Source: Hsuehochloa calcarea (lineage: Eukaryota > Streptophyta > Magnoliopsida > Poales > Poaceae). Taken from it: a stretch of DNA of 64,000 nt. The notes below the pieces were generated by a model. It was not told where the DNA came from and did no database searches. It was given only the letters and a program-made list of their open reading frames with translations. Made by a program: the position numbers and the translations under genes. Position 1 is the stretch's first letter; each line of letters starts with the position of its first letter. The DNA is taken from assembly GCA_036346395.1 (NCBI GenBank), contig CM070613.1, positions 25,104,818-25,168,817 of the forward strand. The letters are read 5' to 3'. Below, one piece after another: positions 1 to 9,514 of this stretch.

Positions 1-539
1 TTTTTCCTTCTAACCGGCCCGCCGATTCCTTCGGCCCGGCCTGCCGACTCCTGCCGACTCCTTCGGCCTTCCTTCGGCCCGGCCTGCCGATTCCTTCGGC
101 CCAGCCGATTCCGTTTCTTCCTTCGACACCGAGCGAGACACCGAGCCGAGCGACCGACTCTTTCTCCGTCGACACCGAGCGGCTTCGGTTTCTTCTCCTC
201 TCCCCGAGCGACGCAGCGACGCCTGCTGATTCCTCCGGCCTCTCCTCCTTCTCAAGGCGACTGAGCGACGGCGGTAGCGGCGACCGTCCTCCTTCTCAAG
301 GCAATCCCGAGCGGCGGCGGAGTCCCGCGCAATCCGAAAGCGGCGGCGGCGGCGCGACGATTAACCGTCGGCGACCGGGCGTCGGCGTCACTGCTGCGAC
401 CAGTGGCGGCGTACGCCGCGCAACCCGGGCGGCGGACGTGGTCGCGGATCGGACGATTCTTTGTGGGCGCGGTCGCCGGATCTGGACGGTGAGTCTGATT
501 AGGTTTAGGGTTGGGTGGGGGAAGGCTCTGATACCATCT
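1..539 (-). mobile_element. 5' internal part of a copia-type LTR retrotransposon, minus strand, cut by the window edge
   Basis: The stretch next to the LTR at 540-670 reads, on the minus strand, as LTR end, a three-base spacer (AGA) and a primer-binding site TGGTATCAGAGCC (plus-strand complement at 524-536). This matches the 3' end of plant initiator Met-tRNA. The rest (1-523) is GC-rich with many short CGG/CCG and TTCGGCC repeats, as in untranslated leader sequence. The minus-strand open frames here are low-complexity Arg/Pro-rich and I do not regard them as genes. The coding part of the element would lie to the left of the window. Confidence 0.65.
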
Positions 540-670
540 TGTTAATCTTGTGTGTTGATCTCGTAGGATCACACCTCTTTTATTGTAGTTTCAAACTCTA
601 GTCCGATTCTTACATCTTATCCTCATCCGAGTCTTATATGGTTGTGATATCTAACACAAACTCTCCAACA
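540..670 (-). repeat. 5' LTR (131 bp) of a minus-strand copia element
   Basis: On the minus strand the sequence starts TGTTGGAGAG and ends GATTAACA, followed by the primer-binding site. It sits exactly at the left limit of the sequence shared with copy 2: unit sequence begins at 671 and is uninterrupted at the homologous site near 10,830. The element is therefore an insertion into the last-but-one region of the CBS-PB1 gene copy 1, within an intron. The second LTR and its target duplication are off the left edge, so the 5-bp duplication cannot be confirmed. Confidence 0.7.
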
Positions 671-794
671 GATACTAATGTATTACCCTCAGCACAATTG
701 TACTGTACATTGGCTTTTCACTTTTGCCATTGCGAGATGTCTTGGCCATTTGCTTATCTCCTTTGTCTCACTAGAGTGAAACTTTGACTTTCAG

Positions 795-971
795 GCCTTG
801 AGGCTGCACATTGACGAGTCAGGTTCCAAATCTGAAGTGACAGAACAATCGTTGGAGCTGACATCTTCCCAGAGAAGTCAGTTGACGCCTCTTCATTATG
901 GCCTGATGGCTGGCGCAATTGTTCTCACAGGCGTTGCAGTGATGGTTTACTTGAAACGCTCCAAAGTGTGA
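795..971 (+). CDS. Last coding exon of a CBS-CBS-PB1 domain protein (copy 1, intact, partial gene)
   Basis: The exon follows a TTTCAG acceptor and runs 59 codons to TGA. It encodes the end of the PB1-adjacent region (ALRLHIDESGSKSEVTEQ...), then a hydrophobic segment (LMAGAIVLTGVAVMVYL) and a basic tail KRSKV. This layout, a C-terminal single membrane anchor with a positive end, is typical of plant CBSCBSPB proteins, which carry two CBS pairs and a PB1 domain and are probably adenosine-nucleotide-sensing, tail-anchored proteins. Codon 26 is CAG (Gln) here and TAG in copy 2. The upstream exons are not in the window: an LTR retrotransposon occupies the preceding intron from position 670 leftwards. 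The gene may still be functional if that intron is spliced. Identification is by comparison with remembered plant family members; function is inferred from the family. Confidence 0.7.
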   Translation, partial: ALRLHIDESGSKSEVTEQSLELTSSQRSQLTPLHYGLMAGAIVLTGVAVMVYLKRSKV

Positions 972-3900
972 TTTTTCAGATAAAATAAATAATTTCCAAC
1001 GCTTGGCTCTCCAGACTCCAGCTAATATGCATAGAAGGATCGCATGCCTTAGCTCATCGGCAGGCTAGTGAAGACATGAAGGGTCACTGAAGACCCAAAA
1101 GCAATCAGCTCACCGTCTCAAGTTTTCCGATTAACTGGGGTCAATTCTTCTACTGGGAAGGAAGCCTGGAACTATGCTATTTCTCCCGTTCTTTTGGCAC
1201 AAAAGAACGCAAATTCGCAGTTTCACGAATGTGGTGAAACACATGCCTTTTGTATCATTTTCTTGATCACTATAAATCTGGTGCTGAGTGGTGACATCCC
1301 AAGTAATATCTTGATCGGACGTACAATATAACCATGTATATGCAATTTATGAGAAAGGATGGATACCACATATTTTATCTCCTATGTGGTTGTCACTCGT
1401 CAGGCCCAAGTTTGACAATACTACTTGTGAATGGATGATGCATGGTGTGGTTCATAAGAACTTTTAATCAGGATAATTCAACTTTGAATATTTCGCTACT
1501 TTTTATCCAATCATAGTATCTTGCTGCAAAATTTAGCTCAATGAAATTTGTGTAGTGCAAACATAATTTAGTTCTGCCTCTTTGGGATCTTAGATTAATG
1601 CCTATGATTTTCCCTAAAAAAAGAATATTGCCTATGCCTCTGCATCTATTCTGAAAGCTATGTGGCAACTCGTCAGCATTTATTATTTCCTTGTCAATTT
1701 AATGACATGTGGACCATTTTCCCCACGTTTTTTTTTTCCTCTGAAAGCAATATCCTGCCTTGTTCTTTTTTATACAACTACCAGTTCATTGCTCCCTTTT
1801 CTTTTGAGGAGGTATGTCTCATCAAGATGATAATGCAGGACCATTGAACTTTCTTTGTGTTTACGAGCTTGTTACTATCTGAGGATTTCGATGTCAAACA
1901 TGCCAAATAGCTGAATCACAGCTGGTAATGGATGCACATTCATTATTGTTTTTGGCTGGAAGAAACATAAAATTCAGAGAGCTTGCTCTTGGAACATTCT
2001 GCATGTGTCAATCTTGATCCACCCTTGCAGTGAAAAACTGAAAGGGCCAATGCACCAGACAAACCCTGAGGTCACATGGCATTTGGGAGGATCCTCCACT
2101 CCAAGGACAGGTCGTAGCTCCACTTGGCCATGAGAAACCATGCACTGGTTGCCGTGCCTATGAGTGACTGGTGATGCCAATGCGGTCCCCACCAGTCATG
2201 CACAGGAGCAGTACGTGTGAATTGTGATGGCCGTGACATGTAACTGTTCCCCATCACTTGGCAATGCAAGGCTCCCTTTCTCCCCACCTTCATGTTGGTA
2301 CATTTTGGGAACATTGCCAGCAGAAAGTTGGATTCTTTACACACACACACGGTGGTGAATTCTTTTCCACCCTTGATTTGTAAATTTATACTTTAGGGAA
2401 TGATGTTTAGGCAAGAAAAGTCATCGCACACACACCGCTAAAATGAAAGGTCGAGATCAGTAGATACAGCTGTTGCTACAGTGTACATGCAGAGAATCCG
2501 AATCCATCGTATTGCTTGCATCAAAATGTTTACGGATAGGTACTGTCTTTTTTTTTCTCACAAGGAGAATGCAATGCAGCTACTTTTCCATCAGTTCAGC
2601 CTAGAGTTAGTAGTTCCAGGACAATGGCCATTGCCACTACTACTGAAAAAGGTGGGAGTGTGTTGCCATTATGACTCTAATTTAGTATCATTGATGGATC
2701 GATTGACAAATAATGACCGTACCTTCGGCTATCTTATAGCAAAAATGAGATAACAGTACTGTACTTTATGCTGGTACAAAAATAAGACCAGATACTTAGA
2801 TGGAGTACTTAGGCCTTATGATTGATTGACATATACATATGCGATCAGGCCGTGCACTTGAGGGTTGCATTAAATTTCCTACAAAAATAAGCTATCCATA
2901 TTGCTCAAATATCCAGTGAAAATGGAAGTTTTCGAAATTCAAAAAAGAAATAAAAACCTAATGATGGGGGCGATATGTTCTATACCTCTGCAATAGTCGA
3001 ATATTAATCTCAACCAAACTGGCAAGTTAAGAAAAGGACAAGTACTTAGTGAACAGTGTTAAAGAACTATTCATGCAAAAAAAAGTTGTCTTTTTTATAT
3101 CTTACCACTGCAATTGAGTTTAACCTTCAAGTTTTGCAAGCAAAAAAAAAACATGTCCTCCTCAACATTTTGCAATTGGTTTCAATACTTAAGGCGGTTT
3201 TCAGTAGAAAGACGCAAAGGGAATATTCCATGAGGCCTAACCGCCTGTTGGATTTTCTCCGAAAAATCCAATGGAAATAGAATCTTAAAGAAACTCTAGG
3301 AGCTCATTCTTGTGTTTTGAAGGCCATACAGAAAAGTGTTCCTATATGATTCAGTTCTTAAAAAAAAATCCTCTAAAAATTCACTCCCCCGATCTTTAAA
3401 ATACTTTATTAATCCATAGTAATATAATATTTTAAAAACTAATTATCAAATTCGCGTCTTGGAGACAAAAAAAAAACACAATACATGAGTGTATAACCTA
3501 AAAAAACAAAGAAATAATTAACAATTTGCCACTATAAAGATGTGATATTCATGATTTGCTACTCCATGTGTTATTGACATGTGGGTCCCGGAGCGACATG
3601 TCAAAGACACATGGATGATAAATTATGAATTGCACATCTTTTACTGTAGCAAATCATCGAATTTAGCTGGTGATGTTTTAATGGTGCCATGAAATGTGGA
3701 GCCAAACCTTTTGATATTCGTGCGAGCCAAGGATACAATACAAATACAATGCTACTACAAGTAGAATACTCCAAAACCAGTAGGAAGCTCTTACGAGTAT
3801 CCAATGCTGAAGTAGGGGTATTATGTTCCCTATTTTTCAAAAAAAGAAAAAAAAAAGAGATCATTCTGTTTTTTCATATGAACCTAGGAGAGAACCTACT

Positions 3901-4580
3901 TTGGATCTTTTAAGAAGAAAAAAAGGGAGCTTTCTATTGTTAAGTGGCAACATGACAAGAGGAGTACGACACAAGCTACTTTAGCTTCCATACAAAACAA
4001 AAAGGCACAATTACCGGTAGCAATCTAGAGAGAGGGAGGGAGATGTGCATGAGTACACGCACATAAATACCGTAGACTATAGATTGGAAGAAATTTTCCA
4101 TGGCTTCGGGGGTGATTGATTCGCTGCCTTGCAAACTAAATCAAATAAAATTAAATATTAGTAACATCAGTGAAAATTAGTTGTTTTTTGATTTTCTACA
4201 AAAAAAAATGGTAACAATAAGAAAATTCAATGTCACACACTAGCAGTCCAAATACGAGGAAATCATGCTTCATCAAAATTTTGATGACACCAAATTTTGA
4301 TCCGATCATGACCCAAACAACACTCTTTTTACCCATATTTAGATTTTTCCTAGGTTTTGGTTATACCCCTGATATGGAAGAAACGTGGATACCAAGCTAT
4401 TGATGTCAAGTATTCAACTCTGGATGTTCCCCTATCAATCTACAGTGTTGTACACTCCATGATGAAAATAATGCGACAGTAACAAAGAAAACAAAAGAAA
4501 GAGAATGCGGTTAAATGAAAGTGATGGGCTTGCTGGCACTTGCAGGCTTGCAGCATGTCAAAAAGCCTTGCAATTGCACA
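972..4580. other. 3' flank of the CBS-PB1 gene; no gene seen
   Basis: AT-rich noncoding sequence with poly-A/T runs and no frame that looks coding. It includes the probable 3' UTR of the gene just upstream, a short CA run near 2,339-2,350, and at 3,184-4,100 the only stretch of the unit that copy 2 lacks. Short frames here show no family resemblance. Confidence 0.6.
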
Positions 4581-4926
4581 TTATTAAGTAACTCTATTTT
4601 AATTTTATTTTAAAGTTAATCTCCGCGAATTTTATTTCCACTTCTGACCCTTTTGGTCGCGCTATCACCCATAACGTGACAAAATAACACTGTCACGCCA
4701 GTCTGCAAACTCTTATCACGCCACCACCCGCAACGTGACAGTGTTGTTTGATCACGCCACCACCAGTGGTGTGACAAAAAATGCTATTTCAGCGGACTTA
4801 TCTTATGACGTGATAATGTTATTTTGTCATATCACGTGTGGTGGCGTAACGAAAGGAGTCAGAATTAAAAATAATGTTTTGCAGTTGATTAACTTGAAAA
4901 TAAAATTAAAAAAAGTTAATTAATAA
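4581..4926. mobile_element. MITE-like element with about 40-bp terminal inverted repeats (copy in unit 1)
   Basis: The left end (4,581-4,620, TTATTAAGTAACTC...) matches the reverse complement of the right end (about 4,888-4,926) with a few mismatches. The shared core is TTTTAATTTTATTTT-AAGTTAAT. The interior is built from alternating words such as TCACGCCACCACC and GTGACA. There is no coding capacity. Length and structure fit a non-autonomous DNA transposon. The exact ends and target duplication are unclear because the flanks are also TTA/TAA-rich. Confidence 0.5.
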
Positions 4927-6344
4927 TAATAAAAAGTTTCCGCATGGAACCACCACAGCTACTCATTTCAGGTTGCATTGGGAGTTGAAAAAACGCTTAC
5001 AAATAAATTTTCTTTGGACCTCCTGGATGGAACGAAAACTTTTGTTTGAAACCTCGTCCTCCGTGGATAACGCGTTCATTTCCCGTTTGGAGTTCATGTG
5101 TCCCACATGAATTTCGGAGGAATCTCGTAACGAACGGTACAAATCCTCTGAACATTCTTGCTTGTATCCTTACGTTTGGTTTAGTAGCAAATGATGCACG
5201 TTCATGTGACCAAGCTCGATTTAAAAAAAACGTGTAGTTTCGGACTTAGGATCAAAATTTAGATAGTACTGTCGTCTGCTTGTGACTTATCGAATGCCGA
5301 GTTACCGATCAATGATAATAGTCTATCTAGCATAACTAAACTACAGAAATACACAGTAAGCCATCCGTCAGTAAAGGTGCCAGCCCTGGCTCCCAGGGGT
5401 CCGCCCTGCCTAGTGCTCACAAGTTAGAACTTTTCATTTACACTCAATATGCATCTGATCTACTGCTATGTAGTAGTTTTCAAAGGACAACTCCAACTAC
5501 CATAGTAAGGTTTGGGTGGTCATCTCAATATAAAGGCAGGAGATCCAGATCTACCTCCATTTTGCACACTTTGTATCAGCAAGAAACAGATTGAAACATC
5601 CTGCAAAACAAAAATCATATAGGCCGACACACACCTGAACAAAAGACAAAACATCTTATTTTTCCTTGTTGTTTTCAGATGAACAAGACAAATAGTGAGT
5701 AAACCGGTTAACACTCAATTTTCAGGTGCTGCTCACCTTCCAAAGTTCCATGTCGATCACCTTTATCTATTCTTTCTCTCTTTTTCCAAAGGTTTCATGT
5801 CCCCATTAGAGGGACCTTGAATCCTTTTAGCGTGCGATGGCTTGATAATGGAACCATGATGAGAGTTTGGTGTATGATGCTATCATCTGAGAAAATGTAA
5901 ATCAAAAGAGGTGAGGAGTATACTTCCAAGTGAAGCTTTTTTTAAATGTGAGTTTTGTATATGGTATTGTCTTCTTTGCTTAATTCCCTTGTGTTTGTGT
6001 CTTGGACAACTGACTATAGCTAGTGTGGAATCTCATGATCAATTCTTTTCTTTATCTTCTGCAACCGATGTTTTGTTCTGTACGTAGCTTGAAAGGCAAC
6101 TTTCAGATTGGTGTGATGATGCCATCATCTGCAATTTCATAATGTGGATACATTTGACTTTGGTTCAGAACCATATTTGTTTATTTTTCTTGAAGACAAA
6201 AAACTTGTGGGCTTCATCTCAAAGAAAATGCTGATGCACAGTGTGTCTTCAAGTGACACATTTTAGTTGGATGGTGTGAAAATGACGAGTTGGTTTCTTT
6301 TAGTCATCATCAAAGGGAAGGCAGATCACCGCGTAAGGAAATTG
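4927..6344. other. Noncoding part of the duplicated unit
   Basis: No gene is recognised. The sequence is shared with 34,583-35,999. It contains two short self-complementary motifs (ATGATGC-ATCATC-like) near 5,870-5,900 and 6,113-6,131 and poly-pyrimidine stretches, but nothing I can assign to an RNA gene or exon. Confidence 0.5.
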
Positions 6345-6349
6345 GAAAC

Positions 6350-7283
6350 TGTTGGAGAGTTTGTGTTTGATCTAAATAACAAGTTGTATTAGAGTTGGAT
6401 TCTACGTTGAAACTATAAATAAAGGGTGTGGAGTCATACGGGAGACATATTATTCCCGGAAACCAATATGGTATCAGATCCATCACCCACCACCCAACCC
6501 TAACCCTAACCGTGCTCACCTCAGATCCGCTGCCGCCGCCGCTGTTCAACTCAAAGCCGCTTGAGCCGCTGCTCGCCGCTCGGGCCGTCGTTTGGGCCGG
6601 TGGCAAAGGAGAAGAGAGGAGGTCGAGGAAGGAGGAAGAAAAGCTGCTGGTCGCTCTGGTGAAGAAACGTTCAGGAGACCTTGGGAGGAAGAAAACGTGC
6701 TCGGGTGAAGAAACGTCCGGGAGAGCTCGGAGGAAGAAAGTGTCGATGTTGTTTTCTTCGGGAGGAGAAAACAAAGTCAAAGGAAAAGAAAAGAACCAAG
6801 AAGAAAAGTGTTGGTGGGAGAAAAAAATATGCTACGGATCTGTATGATTTGAGTAACCGTGAAGGCAGTCATCGAGGTTTGGCAGAATATTGATGCGTAA
6901 AGAATTACCGTGATCGTAGGAGATACGCGCAGCATATCTTGATAGTGATTGGCATTACCTTGGTTGTTTGAGAAGATGACCCCTGAGGAAATTGAGGCTG
7001 CGAGGAAGGAGAAAGAAGCCGCAATGAGGGCGGTAGAAGAGAATAGGAAGACAATTGTTGAGACTACTTCCCCGTTAGTAACTCAAGGTGATATGAGAAG
7101 CATGTTACAGGATATCTCCGCGACATGTATGATAGGTCCGAGGGCTAGTGCAGAGTCATTTGACTTAAAGCTAAAGCTGATGCCCAATGATGTAAAATTG
7201 AAAGAAAGTAAGAATTACCTGAGTTGGTCTAGAAGAGCTTAGCTAATTCTAAGGACGAAGGGGGTGGAGCACTACCTACAGGA
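6350..7283 (+). mobile_element. Copia-3, truncated copy: 5' LTR, primer site and gag start
   Basis: The LTR is 6,350-6,468 (TGTTGGAGAG...CCAATA), preceded by GAAAC, the same five bases that flank both ends of the full copy at 36,005-41,325. The primer-binding site TGGTATCAGATCC follows at once at 6,469-6,481, with one change from the standard GAGCC. A purine-rich leader leads to a gag-type frame at 6,949-7,242. Homology to the full element stops at 7,283, where CBS-gene sequence begins. The truncation is therefore the tandem-duplication breakpoint, not an independent decay event. Confidence 0.85.
6949..7242 (+). pseudogene. Copia-3 gag N-terminal fragment
   Basis: A 97-codon frame starting MALPWLFEKMTPEEIEAAR, with a Glu/Lys-rich helical N-terminus and the segment SKNYLSWSRRA that in copia gag precedes the UBN2-type core. 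It ends in TAG. The same frame, also closed by TAG, is present at 36,605-36,898 in the complete copy, so the stop predates the duplication. Downstream gag, protease, integrase and reverse transcriptase are absent in this copy. Confidence 0.7.
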
Positions 7284-7502
7284 TAATTCATTCTAGACTC
7301 AGTGTTATTTACCATTGTACTCAAGGTAATGACTGCACACCCTGATTGTGCTACATTAGACACATCAATTCTTGATGCGCTACATATTATGCATGATGGA
7401 AAATTCTTGCATATTCCTGTTCTTGATGGAGGTAAAATCTGATTCTTCTCAGGCTAAGATTTCCTTAGTTGGTACTTGCATTTTGTATCTGACAGAAATT
7501 TC

Positions 7503-7821
7503 TGTTGGCCCAAACTCTATTTGTGTCGAAGAGTATCACCGAAACAAAAAAATCAAGAAACTGAATCGCTAGAACTTGCCGAACAGAGGAAACAACACGA
7601 TTGTATTTTGGTGCTACAAGAAGCGTTTCCTTCTTCTGCTTTCTATTGCTTCTCTCAAATTCTCTTACATTGCTTGCTTATCTATTACAATGGTTCACCA
7701 TCGCTTATATAGCCTTTCTATACGTATGCAAATCCCAAGCCGAAGTCCGACTCACACACGCACACGGCCAAACAACCGACTCGGATACAAAGTTCTAAAT
7801 GGACTCAAAGATTACCTAACA
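7503..7821 (-). repeat. 3' LTR of the gag-only copia
   Basis: 319 bp, TGTTGGCCC...CCTAACA on the plus strand. It differs from 9,196-9,514 at only a few positions, mainly near 7,632-7,640 where TTCTTCTGC replaces TTCTTTCTG. Confidence 0.9.
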
Positions 7822-7824
7822 ATC

Positions 7825-8271
7825 ACTCCCTAATCTTTGTGTACTTACTTTATATTTCGTGTGCTGCCAGTTGGACTCAACTTCAACATGGCTCCCACAC
7901 ACTTGGTCGAAGACGGTGGCACAACTCAAACACGTCTTGATCTCTGCCAGTTGGACTCGTCTTCAACTTGGCTCACACTTACTTGTCCGGAGACGGTGGC
8001 ACAACTTGAACACGTCTTGGACTCTTACTCATCGAGGCAGTCGGTCTCAACTACGACTTGCACCCCAACTCGTACTCAACTCAGGACAGTCGGTCTCAAC
8101 TACGACTTGCCCAACTCGTACTCAGCAATTCAAGTTAGTCACGACTTCAACTTGAGTAACACACGGACTCGACTCAGGATGACGAACACATCTCTTCAAC
8201 GTCCCGGACTTTAACACTACTTACTTGACTCAGGACGATGGACACATCTTTTCAACGTCCTCGACTCGGCA
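7825..8271. repeat. Short tandem repeats in the 3' untranslated part of the gag-only copia
   Basis: Several imperfect direct repeats lie side by side. One is a roughly 75-80-bp repeat around GGAGACGGTGGCACAACTTG (about 7,863-8,030), one repeats CAGTCGGTCTCAACTACGAC (about 8,038-8,125), and one repeats CTCAGGA(T)GA...ACACATC...TTCAACGTCC (about 8,170-8,265). The stretch has no coding sign on the minus strand beyond the gag stop. Confidence 0.6.
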
Positions 8272-9162
8272 TCATAGCAGTGTTGGTTCATCATCGCTGA
8301 GAGCTTCAGCAAGAAGCGCTTTCTCCTTCTTCGGATTGCAGCATTCTGAAGCAAAGTGTTCAAAATCCTGACAATTATAACATCTCAACTTTGTCTTGTC
8401 AAATTTCCAATTCTTGCGGCCTCGGCTACCGCCACCATTAGAATCGCCGGAAAAACCCTCGCCTTTACCTTTCGATGATCGGGCCTCCCACTCGGCGCGA
8501 GTTAACAGCAGGTGCTCATCTTCGCCACTACCAGATCCTCGTATCCGTTCCTCGTGAGTTTTCAAGCGGCCGATCACCTCCTCAACCGTCATCACCTTGA
8601 GGTCGCTAAATTGCTCAATGGCGGAGACGAATTGCAAAAACTTTCCAGAAACTGCCCGAAGGAACTTTCTCACAATATAGCTTTCTTCCATCTTGTCCCC
8701 TAAAACTCGGATCTGATTGACAATCGTCGTCAACCTCGTGGCGAAGTCGTCGATCGACTCCGTCTCTTTCATGCGCATTCCCTCGAACTTGCTCTTGAGA
8801 GTCTGTACTCGTGCTTCTTTAACACGATCATCACCAAGATGCATCGCCTTCAACGTCTTCCACGCAGCTTTGGCCGTCTCTTTTTCGGCCAGTAGGAAGA
8901 GCGTTTCCTCAGAGATGCCTCCATAGATCGCCGCCAAAGCCATCTGATCCTTGCGCACATCGACGTTGTCGTCCTCGACCGCGTCCCACACTCCCTGAGC
9001 GCGCATGTACACCTTCATCTTGATAGCCCATACTGCATAATTGCTCTTGGTGAGCATCGGATATTGCAGCGAGACAGCAGAACTCTCCTTCGCCATCACA
9101 CCCGACGTCGCCTCGTTACGGGTGACACAACTTCCCGGAGAGCGCGGCATGATCTTGGGCAC
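8272..9162 (-). CDS. Gag polyprotein of a non-autonomous copia retrotransposon
   Basis: An uninterrupted 296-codon frame. Residues about 25-60 contain the copia gag N-terminal pattern (LTKSNYAVWAIKMKVYMRAQ). Next comes a UBN2-type core (AKAAWKTLKAMHLGDDRVKE, then ESIDDFATRL and VRKFLRAV). A Ser/Gly-rich linker leads to an intact CCHC zinc knuckle, CYNCQDFEHFASEC (spacing C-X2-C-X4-H-X4-C), and an acidic tail. It would form virus-like particles and bind the element RNA. No protease or polymerase follows; the frame ends in stop and then repeats. That this frame stayed open while every other transposon frame in the window is broken suggests recent or selected activity. Its chosen ATG gives a short leader typical of the family. 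Confidence 0.85.
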   Translation of the reverse strand: MPKIMPRSPGSCVTRNEATSGVMAKESSAVSLQYPMLTKSNYAVWAIKMKVYMRAQGVWDAVEDDNVDVRKDQMALAAIYGGISEETLFLLAEKETAKAAWKTLKAMHLGDDRVKEARVQTLKSKFEGMRMKETESIDDFATRLTTIVNQIRVLGDKMEESYIVRKFLRAVSGKFLQFVSAIEQFSDLKVMTVEEVIGRLKTHEERIRGSGSGEDEHLLLTRAEWEARSSKGKGEGFSGDSNGGGSRGRKNWKFDKTKLRCYNCQDFEHFASECCNPKKEKALLAEALSDDEPTLL

Positions 9163-9195
9163 ACACGGGTCAAGAACTCAGGCTCTGATACCAAT

Positions 9196-9514
9196 TGTTG
9201 GCCCAAACTCTATTTGTGTCGAAGAGTATCACCGAAACAAAAAAATCAAGAAACTGAATCGCTAGAACTTGCCGAACAGAGGAAACAACACGATTGTATT
9301 TTGGTGCTACAAGAAGCGTTTCCTTCTTTCTGTTTCTATTGCTTCTCTCAAATTCTCTTACATTGCTTGCTTATCTATTACAATGGTTCACCATCGCTTA
9401 TATAGCCTTTCTATACGTATGCAAATCCCAAGCCGAAGTCCGACTCACACACGCACACGGCCAAACAACCGACTCGGATACAAAGTTCTAAATGGACTCA
9501 AAGATTACCTAACA
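9196..9514 (-). repeat. 5' LTR of the gag-only copia
   Basis: 319 bp with the same ends as the left LTR. On the minus strand it is followed by AT and then the primer-binding site. The right flank is the ATTTC target duplication. Confidence 0.9.

Larger units (their letters stand above)
671..7283 (+). repeat. Tandem segmental duplication, copy 1
   Basis: This segment recurs in copy 2 in the same order and orientation, broken there by transposons: 671-1395 matches 10,828-11,552; 1,396-2,477 matches 16,071-17,116; 2,478-3,183 matches 22,335-23,043 (and again 31,889-32,589); about 4,102-7,283 matches about 33,763-36,939. By eye the matches are near-identical with scattered substitutions and small indels. 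About 3,184-4,100 is present only in this copy. The right end at 7,283 is a breakpoint where copia gag sequence is joined directly to CBS-gene sequence. Confidence 0.85.
7503..9514 (-). mobile_element. Short non-autonomous copia element with LTRs and only a gag gene (TR-GAG type), inside a gene intron
   Basis: Two nearly identical 319-bp LTRs (7,503-7,821 and 9,196-9,514) have TG...CA ends and are flanked by the 5-bp target duplication ATTTC (7,498-7,502 and 9,515-9,519). On the minus strand the primer site TGGTATCAGAGCC (complement 9,181-9,193) lies two bases inside the right LTR, and a polypurine tract (complement of ATCACTCCC) lies inside the left LTR. The interior has one intact gag frame and no protease, integrase, reverse transcriptase or RNase H. 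Few LTR differences imply a fairly recent insertion, dependent on proteins from another copia. Confidence 0.9.

Noticed and set aside
10..572. Arg/Pro-rich minus-strand frames at the left edge
   Set aside because: They run through the LTR and primer site and consist of simple CGG-type repeats.
5855..5900. ATGATGA...CTGA arrangement resembling a box C/D snoRNA
   Set aside because: The boxes are only about 30 bases apart, with no terminal stem and no guide region of normal length.
6494..6512. CCCTAACCCTAACC telomere-like run (also near 36,150)
   Set aside because: Only two to three units, not the plant TTTAGGG repeat, and located in the copia-3 leader in both copies.
7825..8265. Repeat block as a CRISPR-like array
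   Set aside because: Repeats are unequal and adjoining without unique spacers, in a plant retrotransposon.
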